A stretch of DNA of 64,000 nt from Deltaproteobacteria bacterium (GTDB lineage: Bacteria > Myxococcota_A > UBA9160 > UBA4427), in the NCBI GenBank assembly GCA_002691205.1, contig NZHD01000110.1:1-64000 (forward strand), given 5' to 3'. The position numbers and the translations under genes were made by a program. The first letter of the stretch is position 1. Each line of letters opens with the position of its first letter. Below, one piece after another: positions 6,775 to 16,607 of this stretch. Below the pieces are notes generated by a model. That model searched no databases, was not told where the DNA came from, and saw nothing but the letters and a program-made list of their open reading frames with translations.

Positions 6775-9014
6775 TTCGGCGCGGACTCCTGCCGGGGTAA
6801 AGGGCTTTGCGGTGAGCTTAGGCTCTCAAGCAAGGCCTGGGACTCCGGGCTTGGGCTGAACTGCCGGGCTCGCTTAGCCTGCCATCTCGCAGCTTTAACC
6901 TGCCCCTCACTGGCTAACGACTGCGCAAGAATCAGAGCCGCATCTCCGTCATAGGGATCGCGAGTGAGAACTTCTTCGAGAATCCGTCTCTTTTCGTTCG
7001 GGTCAAAAGAATCCGGCATCGAGGACAGAGCCGACCACAAAAAAAGCGTCGAACGGGGGTCGGCCTCGGCTGCGCGCCTATAAAGGGCCACCGCATCCTC
7101 AAAACGCCTTTCGGCGACCTTCAACCTCGCTCGGCCCGCTAAAGCCAAAGGCGCCTCGACGTCGTTCTGGTTGGCCTTCAAGAAGGCGGCTTCAACAAGC
7201 CCTGGAGAAGCGCCCTTGCCCTCTAGAACCATGCCATTGAGGGCTAGGAAATTCACATCGCCCGGGGCCACCCGCAAGGCACTCGCGACAAGGTTCTCGG
7301 CCTCCGGCACACGGTCAAGCGCAATCAAATCTTCGATACGCGCTGCGAGAACTGGGGCATTCCAGGGGTGGGCCCAATTGAGATCCACTCCCTCCAACAA
7401 GGCAAGAGAGGTCTCCGGACCGGCGGACTCGCGAGCCAGAGCCGACATCTGGATAAGATGCCTTTGCATAAAACCCGGTACATTTTCGTACGACTTCAAG
7501 CGATTTGGAATAGGAACAGGCCCTTGCGCCATGCGCGTCATGACTTCAAGCTCAAGCAAGGCTGCTTCCTCGTCCACCGGCTCGCTGTTCCCTCCGTGAC
7601 GTAAAACCTGAAGTGCCGATGAGAGCTGACCGTCTGCGACATATAAACGCGCAAGCTCAAAAATGGCTGGAGTCGCAGTCGAGTCAATCCGGACCGCATA
7701 ACGGTACTCATCAATGGCTGTCTCAAAATCACCCATCCGATCCGCGGTACGGGCCGACAGGTAACGCGCCACGCTATTGTCTGGCCACAACAGCATACCC
7801 GCTTCAAAGTGATCTCTCGCCTCTTCGTAATCTCCGCGCTCATACGCGACTCGACCGAGAACCAACTCACGATAAGGCCTGTGGTTCATCTGCTCCGCAA
7901 TCTCAATGGCCCTTTCATACTCTTGAGCAATGATGAGTGCATCGGCAAACGCAAAGAAGCGATGGGATGGGATGGTCTCTTCAGATCGAGCGATCGCTTT
8001 TTCAAAAGCCTCGATGCCGGCGGGTAAATTCTCATGATCGACATGAAAGCCTGCGAGATCAAAAAAGGCCAGAGAGGCTTCTTGGGGGTTCTCCGATCGC
8101 GTCAACTCCTCTAAAAGTTCTGTGGCCTCGTCTGATCGTCCCATGGCATCAAGACGAACAACGAGCCCCACTCGGTAATCAGAGTTCTCCGGGGAGCTCT
8201 TCACAGCCTCTTTTAAGATTTCAAGCGAGCGGTCATACTCGCCTACAGCGTCGTAGTAGCTCAGTGCCTGAGACACCACTTCTTGGCTATCGGGGTATTC
8301 CTCAAGGCACCTCTCAAGGGTTTCGCGAGCCTCATCTACTTCGCCTTTCTCGCGTGCAAAAGAAACTTGAGCCGAACAATACAAAGAGGCCTGTAGATCA
8401 TTGACCTCATCGACGGCGTAGTATTCCTCCACGACGGAAAGCCCGTCTCCCGCCTCGTCGACCCGGCCCAAAGCAAGCAAAGCAATGGTTCGAGCGACTT
8501 GAGCCTTCACCGCATTCGGATCCAAATCGAGAACTCGGTCAGAGTCTTCGATGGCTGCTTCATAGGCACGCCGGGTGCCCACATGGGCCATAGAACGAAT
8601 AATCAAGGCATTCGCGTCCTCAGGATCAGCTTCAATCAATTGGTCGGCAACACTGATGGCGAGGTTGTACTCCTTGGCCGCGAGAGCCCCTGAGGCGAGA
8701 ATGAGACCCGCGGGCTGAAAAAAATCCGGATCCTCCATCGCTCTTCGCAGGGCCCAGACGGAGAGCATCGGCTTCCCCATCTGCTCAAAAGCACGGCCGT
8801 ACAACAAGTCAACTTCAGGGCTCTTCACGCCATCGGCCAACAGGACGCGGAGCGGAGTCAGGGACTTCTCGAATTGCCCCGTGCTTTGGAAGGCTTTGGC
8901 TTGATCCAGAAGGTCGGGTGGGCCACACGCTGAATGAAGCAAGGTCAGGATCATCGCTACACCGACCACAGGCCCCACTCTGAGTCTTTTAGAGAACGAT
9001 AAGGTAAATGACAT
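6771..9014 (-). CDS. TPR-repeat lipoprotein
   Basis: About 747 residues from the ATG at 9014 (a GTG at 9041 is also open). The signal peptide ends in a lipobox, LLHSAC, with the cysteine near residue 30, so it should be lipid-anchored. The rest is tandem tetratricopeptide repeats, recognisable as 34-residue units with A-x-x-x-Y/L-x-x-A spacing (for example AKEYNLAISVADQLIEADPE, ERGDYEEARDHFEAG). TPR proteins are protein-protein interaction scaffolds. It is divergent from the sulfatase-like gene at 9080 with a gap of about 65 bp, so the two may share a control region. Comparable large TPR proteins sit in secretion or polysaccharide loci, but nothing here fixes a role. Confidence 0.8.
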   Translation of the reverse strand: MSFTLSFSKRLRVGPVVGVAMILTLLHSACGPPDLLDQAKAFQSTGQFEKSLTPLRVLLADGVKSPEVDLLYGRAFEQMGKPMLSVWALRRAMEDPDFFQPAGLILASGALAAKEYNLAISVADQLIEADPEDANALIIRSMAHVGTRRAYEAAIEDSDRVLDLDPNAVKAQVARTIALLALGRVDEAGDGLSVVEEYYAVDEVNDLQASLYCSAQVSFAREKGEVDEARETLERCLEEYPDSQEVVSQALSYYDAVGEYDRSLEILKEAVKSSPENSDYRVGLVVRLDAMGRSDEATELLEELTRSENPQEASLAFFDLAGFHVDHENLPAGIEAFEKAIARSEETIPSHRFFAFADALIIAQEYERAIEIAEQMNHRPYRELVLGRVAYERGDYEEARDHFEAGMLLWPDNSVARYLSARTADRMGDFETAIDEYRYAVRIDSTATPAIFELARLYVADGQLSSALQVLRHGGNSEPVDEEAALLELEVMTRMAQGPVPIPNRLKSYENVPGFMQRHLIQMSALARESAGPETSLALLEGVDLNWAHPWNAPVLAARIEDLIALDRVPEAENLVASALRVAPGDVNFLALNGMVLEGKGASPGLVEAAFLKANQNDVEAPLALAGRARLKVAERRFEDAVALYRRAAEADPRSTLFLWSALSSMPDSFDPNEKRRILEEVLTRDPYDGDAALILAQSLASEGQVKAARWQAKRARQFSPSPESQALLESLSSPQSPLPRQESAPN

Positions 9015-9079
9015 GCCGGAAAGCCTAGCCCACTCCGTCACTCCCCGATGGGTCGGCCTACGCTATTCTTCGCCACATC

Positions 9080-10501
9080 ATGAGTACACTCAGAACGACT
9101 CTCAGTCACCGATGGCCGTGGATCACGATGGCGATTGTTGTCCTTGCCTTCTTTCTATCAAACTTTATTGAGATTCGTGTGGGGCCCGCCTCCCCCGAGC
9201 GTCCTCTCGGCACGGTCGAAGACATCGAAAAACTCGCCCAGAGGGAGGACCTCAATGTCCTCTTTATCCTCATCGACACGCTACGCGCCGAGCGAACAAG
9301 CGTGTACGGCTACGAACGCCCCACAACACCTTTCCTAAACAAACTTGCCAAGGAAGGGATTGTTTTTGAAAAACAGCTTGCCCAATCCTCTTGGACGAAA
9401 TGCTCGATGGCCTCATTGTGGACTGGTCTCTACCCCTCTCGATCCGGCATTACTCGTTTTGAACACGTGCTCTCCGACGAGGCTGAAATGCCCGCCGAAA
9501 CGCTTTCGAAGGCAGGCTTTAAAACCACCGGACTTTTTCGAAACGGTTGGGTCGAAGGCTACTTCGGATTTGATCAAGGGTTCGACGTCTACATTCGTCC
9601 GACGCCCACCGCGCCTCCAGCCAGTGTTCGAATGGATAACCCCACCATCAAAATGGGAGGGACAGATGCTGATGCCTTAGACGCCGCAGAAGAATTTTTG
9701 CGGATCCATGGTGACGAGAAATGGTTCCTCTATTTGCATCTCATGGACATTCATGAATACCTCTACGACCAACTCTCCGCCGCCTTCGGGGCCGACCACC
9801 CTGATGTCTACGACAACTCAATCCTTCGCACGGATATGATTCTTGAAGAGTTCTTCTTCTCCCTGCAACAAGCCGGCTATCTCGAAAACACGATCGTCGT
9901 CATCGGCTCCGATCATGGAGAGGCCTTCAACGAGCGAGGCCTTGAGGGTCATGCTCGAGCGGTCTACCGAGAAACCACCAACGTGCCCCTGATCGTGAGT
10001 CTTCCGTTTCGCCTCGATGAGGGAATCCGGGTCAACCGCCACACACGAAACGTGGACCTCTGGCCTACCCTATTCGACCTTCTCGGCCTCAGTGCCCCCG
10101 CGTATACCGATGGAGAATCTCAACTTCCTGCCATCTTAGCGGCTGGGCGGGGGGAAGAAATCGCCGACGAATCCGTCGGAATCGCGCATCTCGATCAAAC
10201 TTGGGGCTCTCGGAATCAAGAGCCTGCGCCCACTGTGGCCATTACCGAAGGGCCCTACCGATACGTCTATACAGACGGCCGAAACCAGGCACCTACTCGA
10301 GAGGAACTCTTCAACTCTGACCTCGACCCCAGCGAACTCAGCAATGTGATGGAAGCCGACGAGGAACGGACCCAAAGGCTTGGACAAGTTGCCCAAGAAT
10401 ACCTTGAAGAAAAGCCCCCCTGGAACGTTCAACCGGACAGTCTTGAGCTCAACGAAGTCCAGCTGAACCAGCTTCGCGCTCTAGGCTATTCGATCCCCTG
10501 A
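9080..10501 (+). CDS. Membrane-anchored sulfatase-like hydrolase (alkaline phosphatase superfamily)
   Basis: 473 residues with one N-terminal transmembrane helix (residues 14-32). The domain opens with the metal-binding strand LFILIDTLRA (Asp66). The active-site loop reads SSWTKCSMASLWTGLYPS. Aligned on the invariant TG, the nucleophile position of CxPxR sulfatases is occupied by Thr106, and the C-x-P-x-R signature for formylglycine is absent. Later metal and substrate motifs are present (MDIH near 222-225, GSDHGE at 276-281). This suggests a phosphodiesterase, phosphotransferase or other sulfatase-like enzyme rather than a formylglycine sulfatase. Substrate is unknown. Confidence 0.8.
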   Translation: MSTLRTTLSHRWPWITMAIVVLAFFLSNFIEIRVGPASPERPLGTVEDIEKLAQREDLNVLFILIDTLRAERTSVYGYERPTTPFLNKLAKEGIVFEKQLAQSSWTKCSMASLWTGLYPSRSGITRFEHVLSDEAEMPAETLSKAGFKTTGLFRNGWVEGYFGFDQGFDVYIRPTPTAPPASVRMDNPTIKMGGTDADALDAAEEFLRIHGDEKWFLYLHLMDIHEYLYDQLSAAFGADHPDVYDNSILRTDMILEEFFFSLQQAGYLENTIVVIGSDHGEAFNERGLEGHARAVYRETTNVPLIVSLPFRLDEGIRVNRHTRNVDLWPTLFDLLGLSAPAYTDGESQLPAILAAGRGEEIADESVGIAHLDQTWGSRNQEPAPTVAITEGPYRYVYTDGRNQAPTREELFNSDLDPSELSNVMEADEERTQRLGQVAQEYLEEKPPWNVQPDSLELNEVQLNQLRALGYSIP

Positions 10502-10515
10502 TGGCCCTCAAAATC

Positions 10516-10544
10516 AAGCCTACGCTGGTGTAGAGACCGGGCTT
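10516..10544 (-). terminator. Weak terminator-like hairpin after the TonB-dependent receptor gene
   Basis: AAGCC (10516-10520) pairs with GGCTT (10540-10544), with a small inner CTAC/GTAG pairing. On the minus strand GATTTTG follows. It overlaps the stop of the receptor gene and lies between convergent genes. Confidence 0.3.
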
Positions 10545-13317
10545 AAAAGTTAAAGCTCAAATCGAAGCCCACCGTCCGAGGTTCTCCGACAAAGTTGACG
10601 ATGACGCTTCGAAAGACAGTGGCGTCAAACGCATAGTTCTTAAAACGCGTGTCCGTGATATTCCTTCCCCAGATGCGAACTTCAGCCATTCCATTCGGAA
10701 GTCGGTAAAGCAACTGTAGGTTATGGATCGCATAGCCGGGCTGTCCCACGGTATACTCGGGGTTGTATGGTTCGCCGGTATCCCCCGCTGTGGCTCCTCG
10801 GCCATTGGTGGGGTCAAAGTAAACATCGGTGGTCCACTGCAAGTCATAGCGAGGCACAAGCGTCCCCCATGAGCCCAGGTCCACCTGCCACTCTGCCATC
10901 GCTGCAATCGTGAAGTCGGGAGAATTTGGAAGTTTATTGCCCGCATAATTCACGGTCTTCAAGAAGGGCCTTGGGTCCGCCGCCACTCTGACCTGCTGGC
11001 TAAATTCCAAGAATTGACTTGAAAGCCAACCCATGTTGGCCTGCAAGCGAAGCCCCGACCACTCCTCAGGCAAGAGGTCCTGCAGTGGCATCAGAGTCAA
11101 CTGCATCTCCGACCCGTACACCTCCGCTCGAGGGGCATTCAAAATCTGAAGCGTCGGGCCCTGGCCTGCCTCATCGGTGTAAACAAAGACCTGATAATCC
11201 TGATACCGATAGTAAAAAACATCGGCTTCCAACGAAAAGACACCATCGAACCAACTGCCTCGGAAACCAAACTCCACGGCATCAATTTCTTCAGCCTTGA
11301 CGGGAGGCTCATCGGCTTCGTTGGCATTAAAATAACCCGACTTGTAACCATGGGTATATTTCCAATAAGCTGCTGTCATATCGCTGAAGCGATACTTCAG
11401 CTGAACCGTGCCCGTCGGAGAACTCCAAGTCGCCGACCTTTGCGGCGGCTTTTCTCCACCATCGGGGTCGAGGCTGACATATCGTTCGTAATCGAAGGTC
11501 TTCTCTTCCCAGTTGTACCGCAGGCCGGCTTCAAGCGTGAAGTCCTCTAAGAAGTCCCAGGCGAATTCACCGTACCCCGCCACCCCCTGTGTCTCTTGAG
11601 ACCAGATCCGAACAAAAACTGAGTTCGCGGGCACCGAGGTCTCCTGTTCGCCCCTGTACTCCATTTGCTCTGTCAGATACCAAGCGCCCAAGGTCCAGCG
11701 GAAATCCCCGTTCAGAAGTTCTCCGCCTAACTGGATGTCTTCCGAAAACTGCCAAGACGAGTCTCTCTCCAGATTTTCAAAAAGAATTAAAGGCGAAAAA
11801 TCGAGATCTTGATCCCGGAAACGTTTATACCCTTCGTACCCCGTCACCGTATTCAGCTCAAACGAATCGAAAAAGAGATCGCCCTGAAGAACCGCACCCC
11901 AGGTGTCCCGAGTAGTCTGCCCGACCCGGTTGTAATCGCCCCGATAGGGCCCCGTGTCCAGGGGCCTATCCTTCAGCAAAATAGGCCCTAAATCCTTAAG
12001 CGCCTCATTGCTACTCAGACCGAACCTTTCCATCATACCGAGACGTTCAGATAACTGGTCGGGTTCAATGTAAGACCCCACCGATCCTCCAATCTGATCG
12101 CCACTGTTGTTGCCCGCCGGAATCACTTGACCCAGCGTCGAAAACTGATCGAGACGACTTCCATGCACATTCAAGAGCCAGTCCATCTCCCCCGAATCGG
12201 GCTGCATTCGAATCTGGCCACGCACGCCCCAATTGCCTTGGTCTCCAACGAAGGCTGGAAGGCCTGGTTGAATCTGAGTCGTCTGTCCGAGATCAGCGAT
12301 TCCGCAAACCCGAAAAGCATCTTCGCCTGAAGGACTTGGGCCCAACGTAGGGGTGGTATCGGAGCAACCGTTGCGAATGTACGGGTCGGCTTCTCGTACA
12401 ATGAACGAGAGGCGACTCCAAAGCCAATCTTCCACAATCGGAATATCAACACCGCCTTCATATTCTTGCCCCATAGCGGAACGCTCAACATCTGGACTTT
12501 CATACCAAAAGAGTCGAGTCAACAAATTGGCTTCGTAATTCCCACTGGGCTTTCGCGCCTCGATCCGAATCGCGCCCGCCGACGCATTTCGCCCCCGTCC
12601 GCTTCCCACTGGACCGCGCAACACGCTCACGCTCCCCACATCAAAAATTTGAGCTCTTTGTAGAGCCGGAGCATTCAAAGCCACACCATCCTGGTAGATC
12701 GCTACTGCGCTGGGCGCATTCGAACTAAAGTCAGCGAGACCTACGCCCCGGATAAAAAAGTTAGCCGAGGTCGAACCGGCCGTTCGAATCTCTAAGTTCG
12801 GTGTTACTTTGGCTAAATCTGAAATGTCGTCGACGCCTAGGGCCTGCAGGTCCTCATTGTTGAACATCACGCTTGAGTCCGTGCTGTCGACGTCCTGCAT
12901 CACGCCTCGACTGCCTTGAATCTGAATCTCTTCAATGCTTGAATATAGTTCTCCGTCTGCCAGCTCTCCCTGCCGTTCTGACCCCTGGGACGCGACGATG
13001 TCTTGTTCGTCTGTACCGTTACTGACTGCCTCGGGGGGAACATCGCTCTCTTTCTCCTGCTTTGAGTCTTTAAGATCCGAGTTTTCACCCACACTTTCAA
13101 CTCGCTGTTCCCCCAAAGCCTCTTCAGACGAGACCGGGGCAGCCCCCAATAAGAGAATCCAACACAGAAGAACAAAACCCAGCGCAGCCACGTCGTAACG
13201 GCTTCTCACTCGCCTATAGGAAGAAGAACGCACACACACAGAGCGACCTAATCCGGCTGAAATTGCTCTTTGGGAGGGGTTTCCGCTTTTATACAAAATG
13301 GAGCCTCGACTATGCAT
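10543..13317 (-). CDS. TonB-dependent outer-membrane receptor
   Basis: 924 residues. A hydrophobic signal segment (VAALGFVLLCWILLLGAA) sits near residue 45, so the true start may be downstream of 13317. A charged linker is followed by a TonB-box-like stretch (IEEIQIQGSRG) and a plug domain (DDISDLAKVTPNLEI, FFIRGVG, VAIYQDGVAL, SVSVLRGPVGSGRGRNASAG). The remainder is a long beta-barrel ending in LSFNF, with the terminal Phe expected of outer-membrane barrels. Such receptors import siderophores, vitamin B12, glycans or other large ligands using TonB energy. The plug resembles the general iron-complex/carbohydrate type. No adjacent transporter reveals the ligand. Confidence 0.92.
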   Translation of the reverse strand: MHSRGSILYKSGNPSQRAISAGLGRSVCVRSSSYRRVRSRYDVAALGFVLLCWILLLGAAPVSSEEALGEQRVESVGENSDLKDSKQEKESDVPPEAVSNGTDEQDIVASQGSERQGELADGELYSSIEEIQIQGSRGVMQDVDSTDSSVMFNNEDLQALGVDDISDLAKVTPNLEIRTAGSTSANFFIRGVGLADFSSNAPSAVAIYQDGVALNAPALQRAQIFDVGSVSVLRGPVGSGRGRNASAGAIRIEARKPSGNYEANLLTRLFWYESPDVERSAMGQEYEGGVDIPIVEDWLWSRLSFIVREADPYIRNGCSDTTPTLGPSPSGEDAFRVCGIADLGQTTQIQPGLPAFVGDQGNWGVRGQIRMQPDSGEMDWLLNVHGSRLDQFSTLGQVIPAGNNSGDQIGGSVGSYIEPDQLSERLGMMERFGLSSNEALKDLGPILLKDRPLDTGPYRGDYNRVGQTTRDTWGAVLQGDLFFDSFELNTVTGYEGYKRFRDQDLDFSPLILFENLERDSSWQFSEDIQLGGELLNGDFRWTLGAWYLTEQMEYRGEQETSVPANSVFVRIWSQETQGVAGYGEFAWDFLEDFTLEAGLRYNWEEKTFDYERYVSLDPDGGEKPPQRSATWSSPTGTVQLKYRFSDMTAAYWKYTHGYKSGYFNANEADEPPVKAEEIDAVEFGFRGSWFDGVFSLEADVFYYRYQDYQVFVYTDEAGQGPTLQILNAPRAEVYGSEMQLTLMPLQDLLPEEWSGLRLQANMGWLSSQFLEFSQQVRVAADPRPFLKTVNYAGNKLPNSPDFTIAAMAEWQVDLGSWGTLVPRYDLQWTTDVYFDPTNGRGATAGDTGEPYNPEYTVGQPGYAIHNLQLLYRLPNGMAEVRIWGRNITDTRFKNYAFDATVFRSVIVNFVGEPRTVGFDLSFNF

Positions 13318-13401
13318 CGTTTAAATGAAGGACCCGGCTTGCACCAAGCCCCGAAAAAAACAGCGTCGTTTTCGACTTGCAATCCGGTGGCGTTATGAGC
13401 G

Positions 13402-14367
13402 ATGCTCGCCCGCATGATGGCAAGAGTCAAGATGCACCTATGCACTCAACTACTCGCTCTGGTTTCATTAGCCCTCATCGGCTGGGGGAGCGCCCTGGCT
13501 CAAGGGGCTCCTCCCGATGAAAAGTCGAGGTGGGTGCCCTCTCTCGGGATCAGCAGTGGTGCCTTTGTACAACGGTTCCAAGGTCAGGTAAACACGGGCG
13601 GAGTCGTCTGTGAAAGTCCAGAGGCCACAACCCCACTTTGCTTCAACTCAGGAATCGCGGGCAGTTCCATCCAAGACGGTGCTCCAGTCACCGGGAGGGA
13701 GCGTGCCTTCACTCCGTTTATCGCGGCCTCCCTCGAACTCAGTACACCGACATTCGCCTCTTCCATCTATGCCCCCAGCGCTTTCGCTCGTCTGGACTTC
13801 GCGTACACCTTTGGATTTTCGCGTGCCATCGCTCTCATTGACTCGCCCGGAGCGATCGAGAGGTCGGACGATGTGGCTTTTTATGAAGCTCGATATTATA
13901 AAGGTCAGGGCAGCGATGCCGTCTATACCTCTCAAGATTTTCAATTCTCAGCCGGCGTGGGACTCGCGTTTCATCTTGAAATAGCTGATCGTAAAGTCAG
14001 GGTTAAACCCTCATTGGAATATATGCGCGAAGCCGTCAATTTTACTGGCCTCGTCTCAAAGGTCATCCACACCGAAGGGGTCAACCAAGCTGAATATAAA
14101 GTTCGATACATACAGTTAAGCGGGCAAAAAGAAACCGTATTTCATTCCATCGGACCTGGGCTCGAGGTGGAAATGGATACAGGCCGTGCCGGCCCTGTGG
14201 TTCTTTCGATCTTCGGAGGCGGTCAAGCCTACGCGATCCTAGGTGATAACCAGGTCTCTTTTGATCAAACAAATGAATATGGCGAAACGGCTGAATGGAA
14301 TTTCCTCGCGAATCGCTGGTTCTTCCGAGGAAGCGTAGGCCTTCGTTTCCGCTGGCTCCCCGAATAA
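13402..14367 (+). CDS. Exported protein, possibly an outer-membrane beta-barrel
   Basis: About 321 residues with a signal peptide ending near WGSALAQG. The start could be any of three close in-frame ATGs. The mature part is beta-rich, with alternating hydrophobic residues (FARLDFAYTFGFSRA, FQFSAGVGLAFHLEI) and a last strand GSVGLRFRWLPE. This fits an outer-membrane or periplasmic beta protein. It is divergent from the TonB-dependent receptor gene, about 85 bp between starts, so it might work with it. No family is recognised. Confidence 0.6.
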   Translation: MLARMMARVKMHLCTQLLALVSLALIGWGSALAQGAPPDEKSRWVPSLGISSGAFVQRFQGQVNTGGVVCESPEATTPLCFNSGIAGSSIQDGAPVTGRERAFTPFIAASLELSTPTFASSIYAPSAFARLDFAYTFGFSRAIALIDSPGAIERSDDVAFYEARYYKGQGSDAVYTSQDFQFSAGVGLAFHLEIADRKVRVKPSLEYMREAVNFTGLVSKVIHTEGVNQAEYKVRYIQLSGQKETVFHSIGPGLEVEMDTGRAGPVVLSIFGGGQAYAILGDNQVSFDQTNEYGETAEWNFLANRWFFRGSVGLRFRWLPE

Positions 14368-14382
14368 GTCCTCTTGCAATCC

Positions 14383-14407
14383 GAGCTTGACAAAAACAGC
14401 CAAGCTC
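14383..14407 (+). terminator. Hairpin between 13402 and 14430 genes
   Basis: A perfect 7-bp inverted repeat, GAGCTTG (14383-14389) and CAAGCTC (14401-14407), lies 16 bases past a stop codon. There is no T-tract, so it may be an attenuator or a weak terminator. Confidence 0.3.
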
Positions 14408-14429
14408 TCTCGGCCTCAAAAGTAGATCA

Positions 14430-16607
14430 ATGTTTATGAGTCGATTTTCTTTATCCTCGAGAGGGCCCGACGGAGTCGCCTTATTGGCCCTCGCCCTCAT
14501 AGGCCTGGCGACCCTCGTCGCTGTCGGTCAACCCATCATCACCGATGATATCTGGATCCACCTCACTCTCGGCCGAGCCTACTTGGATCAAGGTCCGTGG
14601 CTTCAGACAGACCCTCTTCTTGCCAACGCTCTCGGCCCTCCTCTGCCCGCTGCATGGCTCACCGGAACCTTTCTGCACCTCATTGAGCGCGTGGGCGGTT
14701 TTACGGGTCTACGCATTTTGCACGTCAGCCTCGTAACATGCATAGGCCTACTTAGTTTTTCAATTTTCAGACGAGCAAACCCATCCCTCCCGGTCGTGAC
14801 CCTTGGAATGAGTCTCTTTATCGCCCTAGCGGGCTATCGGCTCATCCAGTTGCGTCCTCATCTCTTCACAATTTTGGCTTGCCTTCTTCTCTTTCGTCTG
14901 TTGCTTGAATCCGGCCGAGTCCCTTCTCGGCGAAAAATAGCCGCAAGTATTCTTTTGCTCCTATTATGGGCCAACCTGCATGCCAGCTTTTTGCTCGGGC
15001 CCATTCTCGTCGGAGCCGCCCTACTCTCTCTCCTCATCGCCTACCTGATGAAAGCCGGCGAACGTTCTCTTCTGCTGGGGCGCTCACGAGCATTGCTTTT
15101 CGTTTTGGTCGTGGGGGGCTTGGCCACCTTGATCAACCCCACCGGTAGCGAACAACATCTTGCCTATCTCGTATCGGGGTCAGAGACTCCGGCACTCGGA
15201 AGAGTGGCCGATGAGTGGACTCGATTTGCTCCTTTCACGATACCCGACCTGCGCACTCCGCCATCGCCGCTTGTTTGGGGTGCACTATGGATTCTCATAT
15301 TCAGCACACCCCTGCTAGCGCTCCTTAGCGTTCGGAAGCCGGCAGCCCCTCGTGCGCTTTATTGGAACCGAGAAAAGGTAGACCCCGCTCTCGTCGGACT
15401 GGCCCTCGTTTCTTTGTTGGGGGCCCTGTTTGCCGTGCGGTTTATTTGGTTGGGTTTTTTCCCTGCCCTTCTGGTGGCGAGCTACCTTCGAAAGTCAGTA
15501 GACCAACCGCGCCCGGAAAAGCCTGTCCAAAATTGGTTGACGGCCGGTCTCGGCTGTTTTTTCGTTCTTGGCTTCTTTCAAATGGGTCCCTGGACCATGA
15601 TGTCCGGAATGCTCCCCATGACCCAATTCGGATATTCAGCGCCCTACCAAGCGTCCAAATATCATCCTGGAGCCATCTCTCTACTCAGCCATGCCGATCT
15701 CGAAGGAACGTTATTTTCAGATTACTACCTCAGCGGCTACAGCGGCTACTGGCTGAGTCCTCGTATTCGAAGTTTTGTCAACGGAACACTCAATGTGGCG
15801 CCGGAAGTCATTGCGGCCAATCGGCCCATTCGAGAAAGACGAGGAGAGAAGCCCGGTGAATCTTTTACCGAGCTTCTTGATCGTCATGAAATCGACCTTT
15901 TTCTTGGCACCCGGCTTCCACGAACCCCGCCTACGACCCGGCCGTGGTACTCCACCGCCGGCCACTTAGAAAAAGCCGAGGGCTGGCTTCTTATTTATCG
16001 GAATCTCGCGGGGGCCCTTTATCTGCGGGATAGCCCGCGCAACCAAGACAACTTAAAACGGATCACTCGATATTACGAAAGCATCGGGGTTCCCTTCGAT
16101 CCGGAGGTCGGTTTTCAGACCAGCAAAGTCATTTCTAAAAATCCGAATTGGGCCATCGCTAACTCCCTCATTCCCAGTCATTTTGAAAAGATCAGAAAAT
16201 CATCTATTCAAATTGATCCTTTGCGCCGAAACAGCGGCATGGAAATGCTCGCGAGGTATTACACCGCGCTTGGGGAACGAGCCTCAGCCATTCGACTCGA
16301 CGAACGACTGACTCGGCTCATGAAAAAGTCAGAGTCTCCTCGCAGAAGACTCATCTACAACTTGATTCGTGAAGATCGCCTCAGCGAAGCCACCGAAGTG
16401 GCTCAACTTATTCTTGACGACCCTAACTCGAGTCCTCTTGCCGTCCATCTGGCTGAGACCGCGCTCGGCATTCAGAACGGCGACTTAGATTCATCAGAAA
16501 TCTTTCGAGTCCCTGTATTTACGGCCTCCGAAGCCGCTGCATTCGGCCGAGGCGTCTTCATTCGGACGCCCGAAGATCAAGCGGTCCCATGGGCAAAGAC
16601 GAATTAA
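14430..16607 (+). CDS. Polytopic membrane protein, GT-C glycosyltransferase-like
   Basis: 725 residues. The first 400 or so contain about ten hydrophobic segments; the last 300 are soluble and helical. The first outside loop carries ITDDIWIHLTLGRAYLDQG and LQTDPLL. An acidic pair followed by W and H in this place resembles the catalytic loop of GT-C lipid-linked-sugar transferases and a widespread family of uncharacterised bacterial homologues. The C-terminal part (LARYYTALGERASAIRLDE) may be TPR-like. The gene stops at TAA 16605-16607, overlapping the convergent IPTL-CTERM gene by four bases. Function is inferred only from topology and the loop motif. Confidence 0.55.
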   Translation: MFMSRFSLSSRGPDGVALLALALIGLATLVAVGQPIITDDIWIHLTLGRAYLDQGPWLQTDPLLANALGPPLPAAWLTGTFLHLIERVGGFTGLRILHVSLVTCIGLLSFSIFRRANPSLPVVTLGMSLFIALAGYRLIQLRPHLFTILACLLLFRLLLESGRVPSRRKIAASILLLLLWANLHASFLLGPILVGAALLSLLIAYLMKAGERSLLLGRSRALLFVLVVGGLATLINPTGSEQHLAYLVSGSETPALGRVADEWTRFAPFTIPDLRTPPSPLVWGALWILIFSTPLLALLSVRKPAAPRALYWNREKVDPALVGLALVSLLGALFAVRFIWLGFFPALLVASYLRKSVDQPRPEKPVQNWLTAGLGCFFVLGFFQMGPWTMMSGMLPMTQFGYSAPYQASKYHPGAISLLSHADLEGTLFSDYYLSGYSGYWLSPRIRSFVNGTLNVAPEVIAANRPIRERRGEKPGESFTELLDRHEIDLFLGTRLPRTPPTTRPWYSTAGHLEKAEGWLLIYRNLAGALYLRDSPRNQDNLKRITRYYESIGVPFDPEVGFQTSKVISKNPNWAIANSLIPSHFEKIRKSSIQIDPLRRNSGMEMLARYYTALGERASAIRLDERLTRLMKKSESPRRRLIYNLIREDRLSEATEVAQLILDDPNSSPLAVHLAETALGIQNGDLDSSEIFRVPVFTASEAAAFGRGVFIRTPEDQAVPWAKTN

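Noticed and set aside
15362-15859. 165-codon frame within the GT-C-like gene
   Set aside because: Shifted-frame shadow; composition rich in R, S and P with no start signal.
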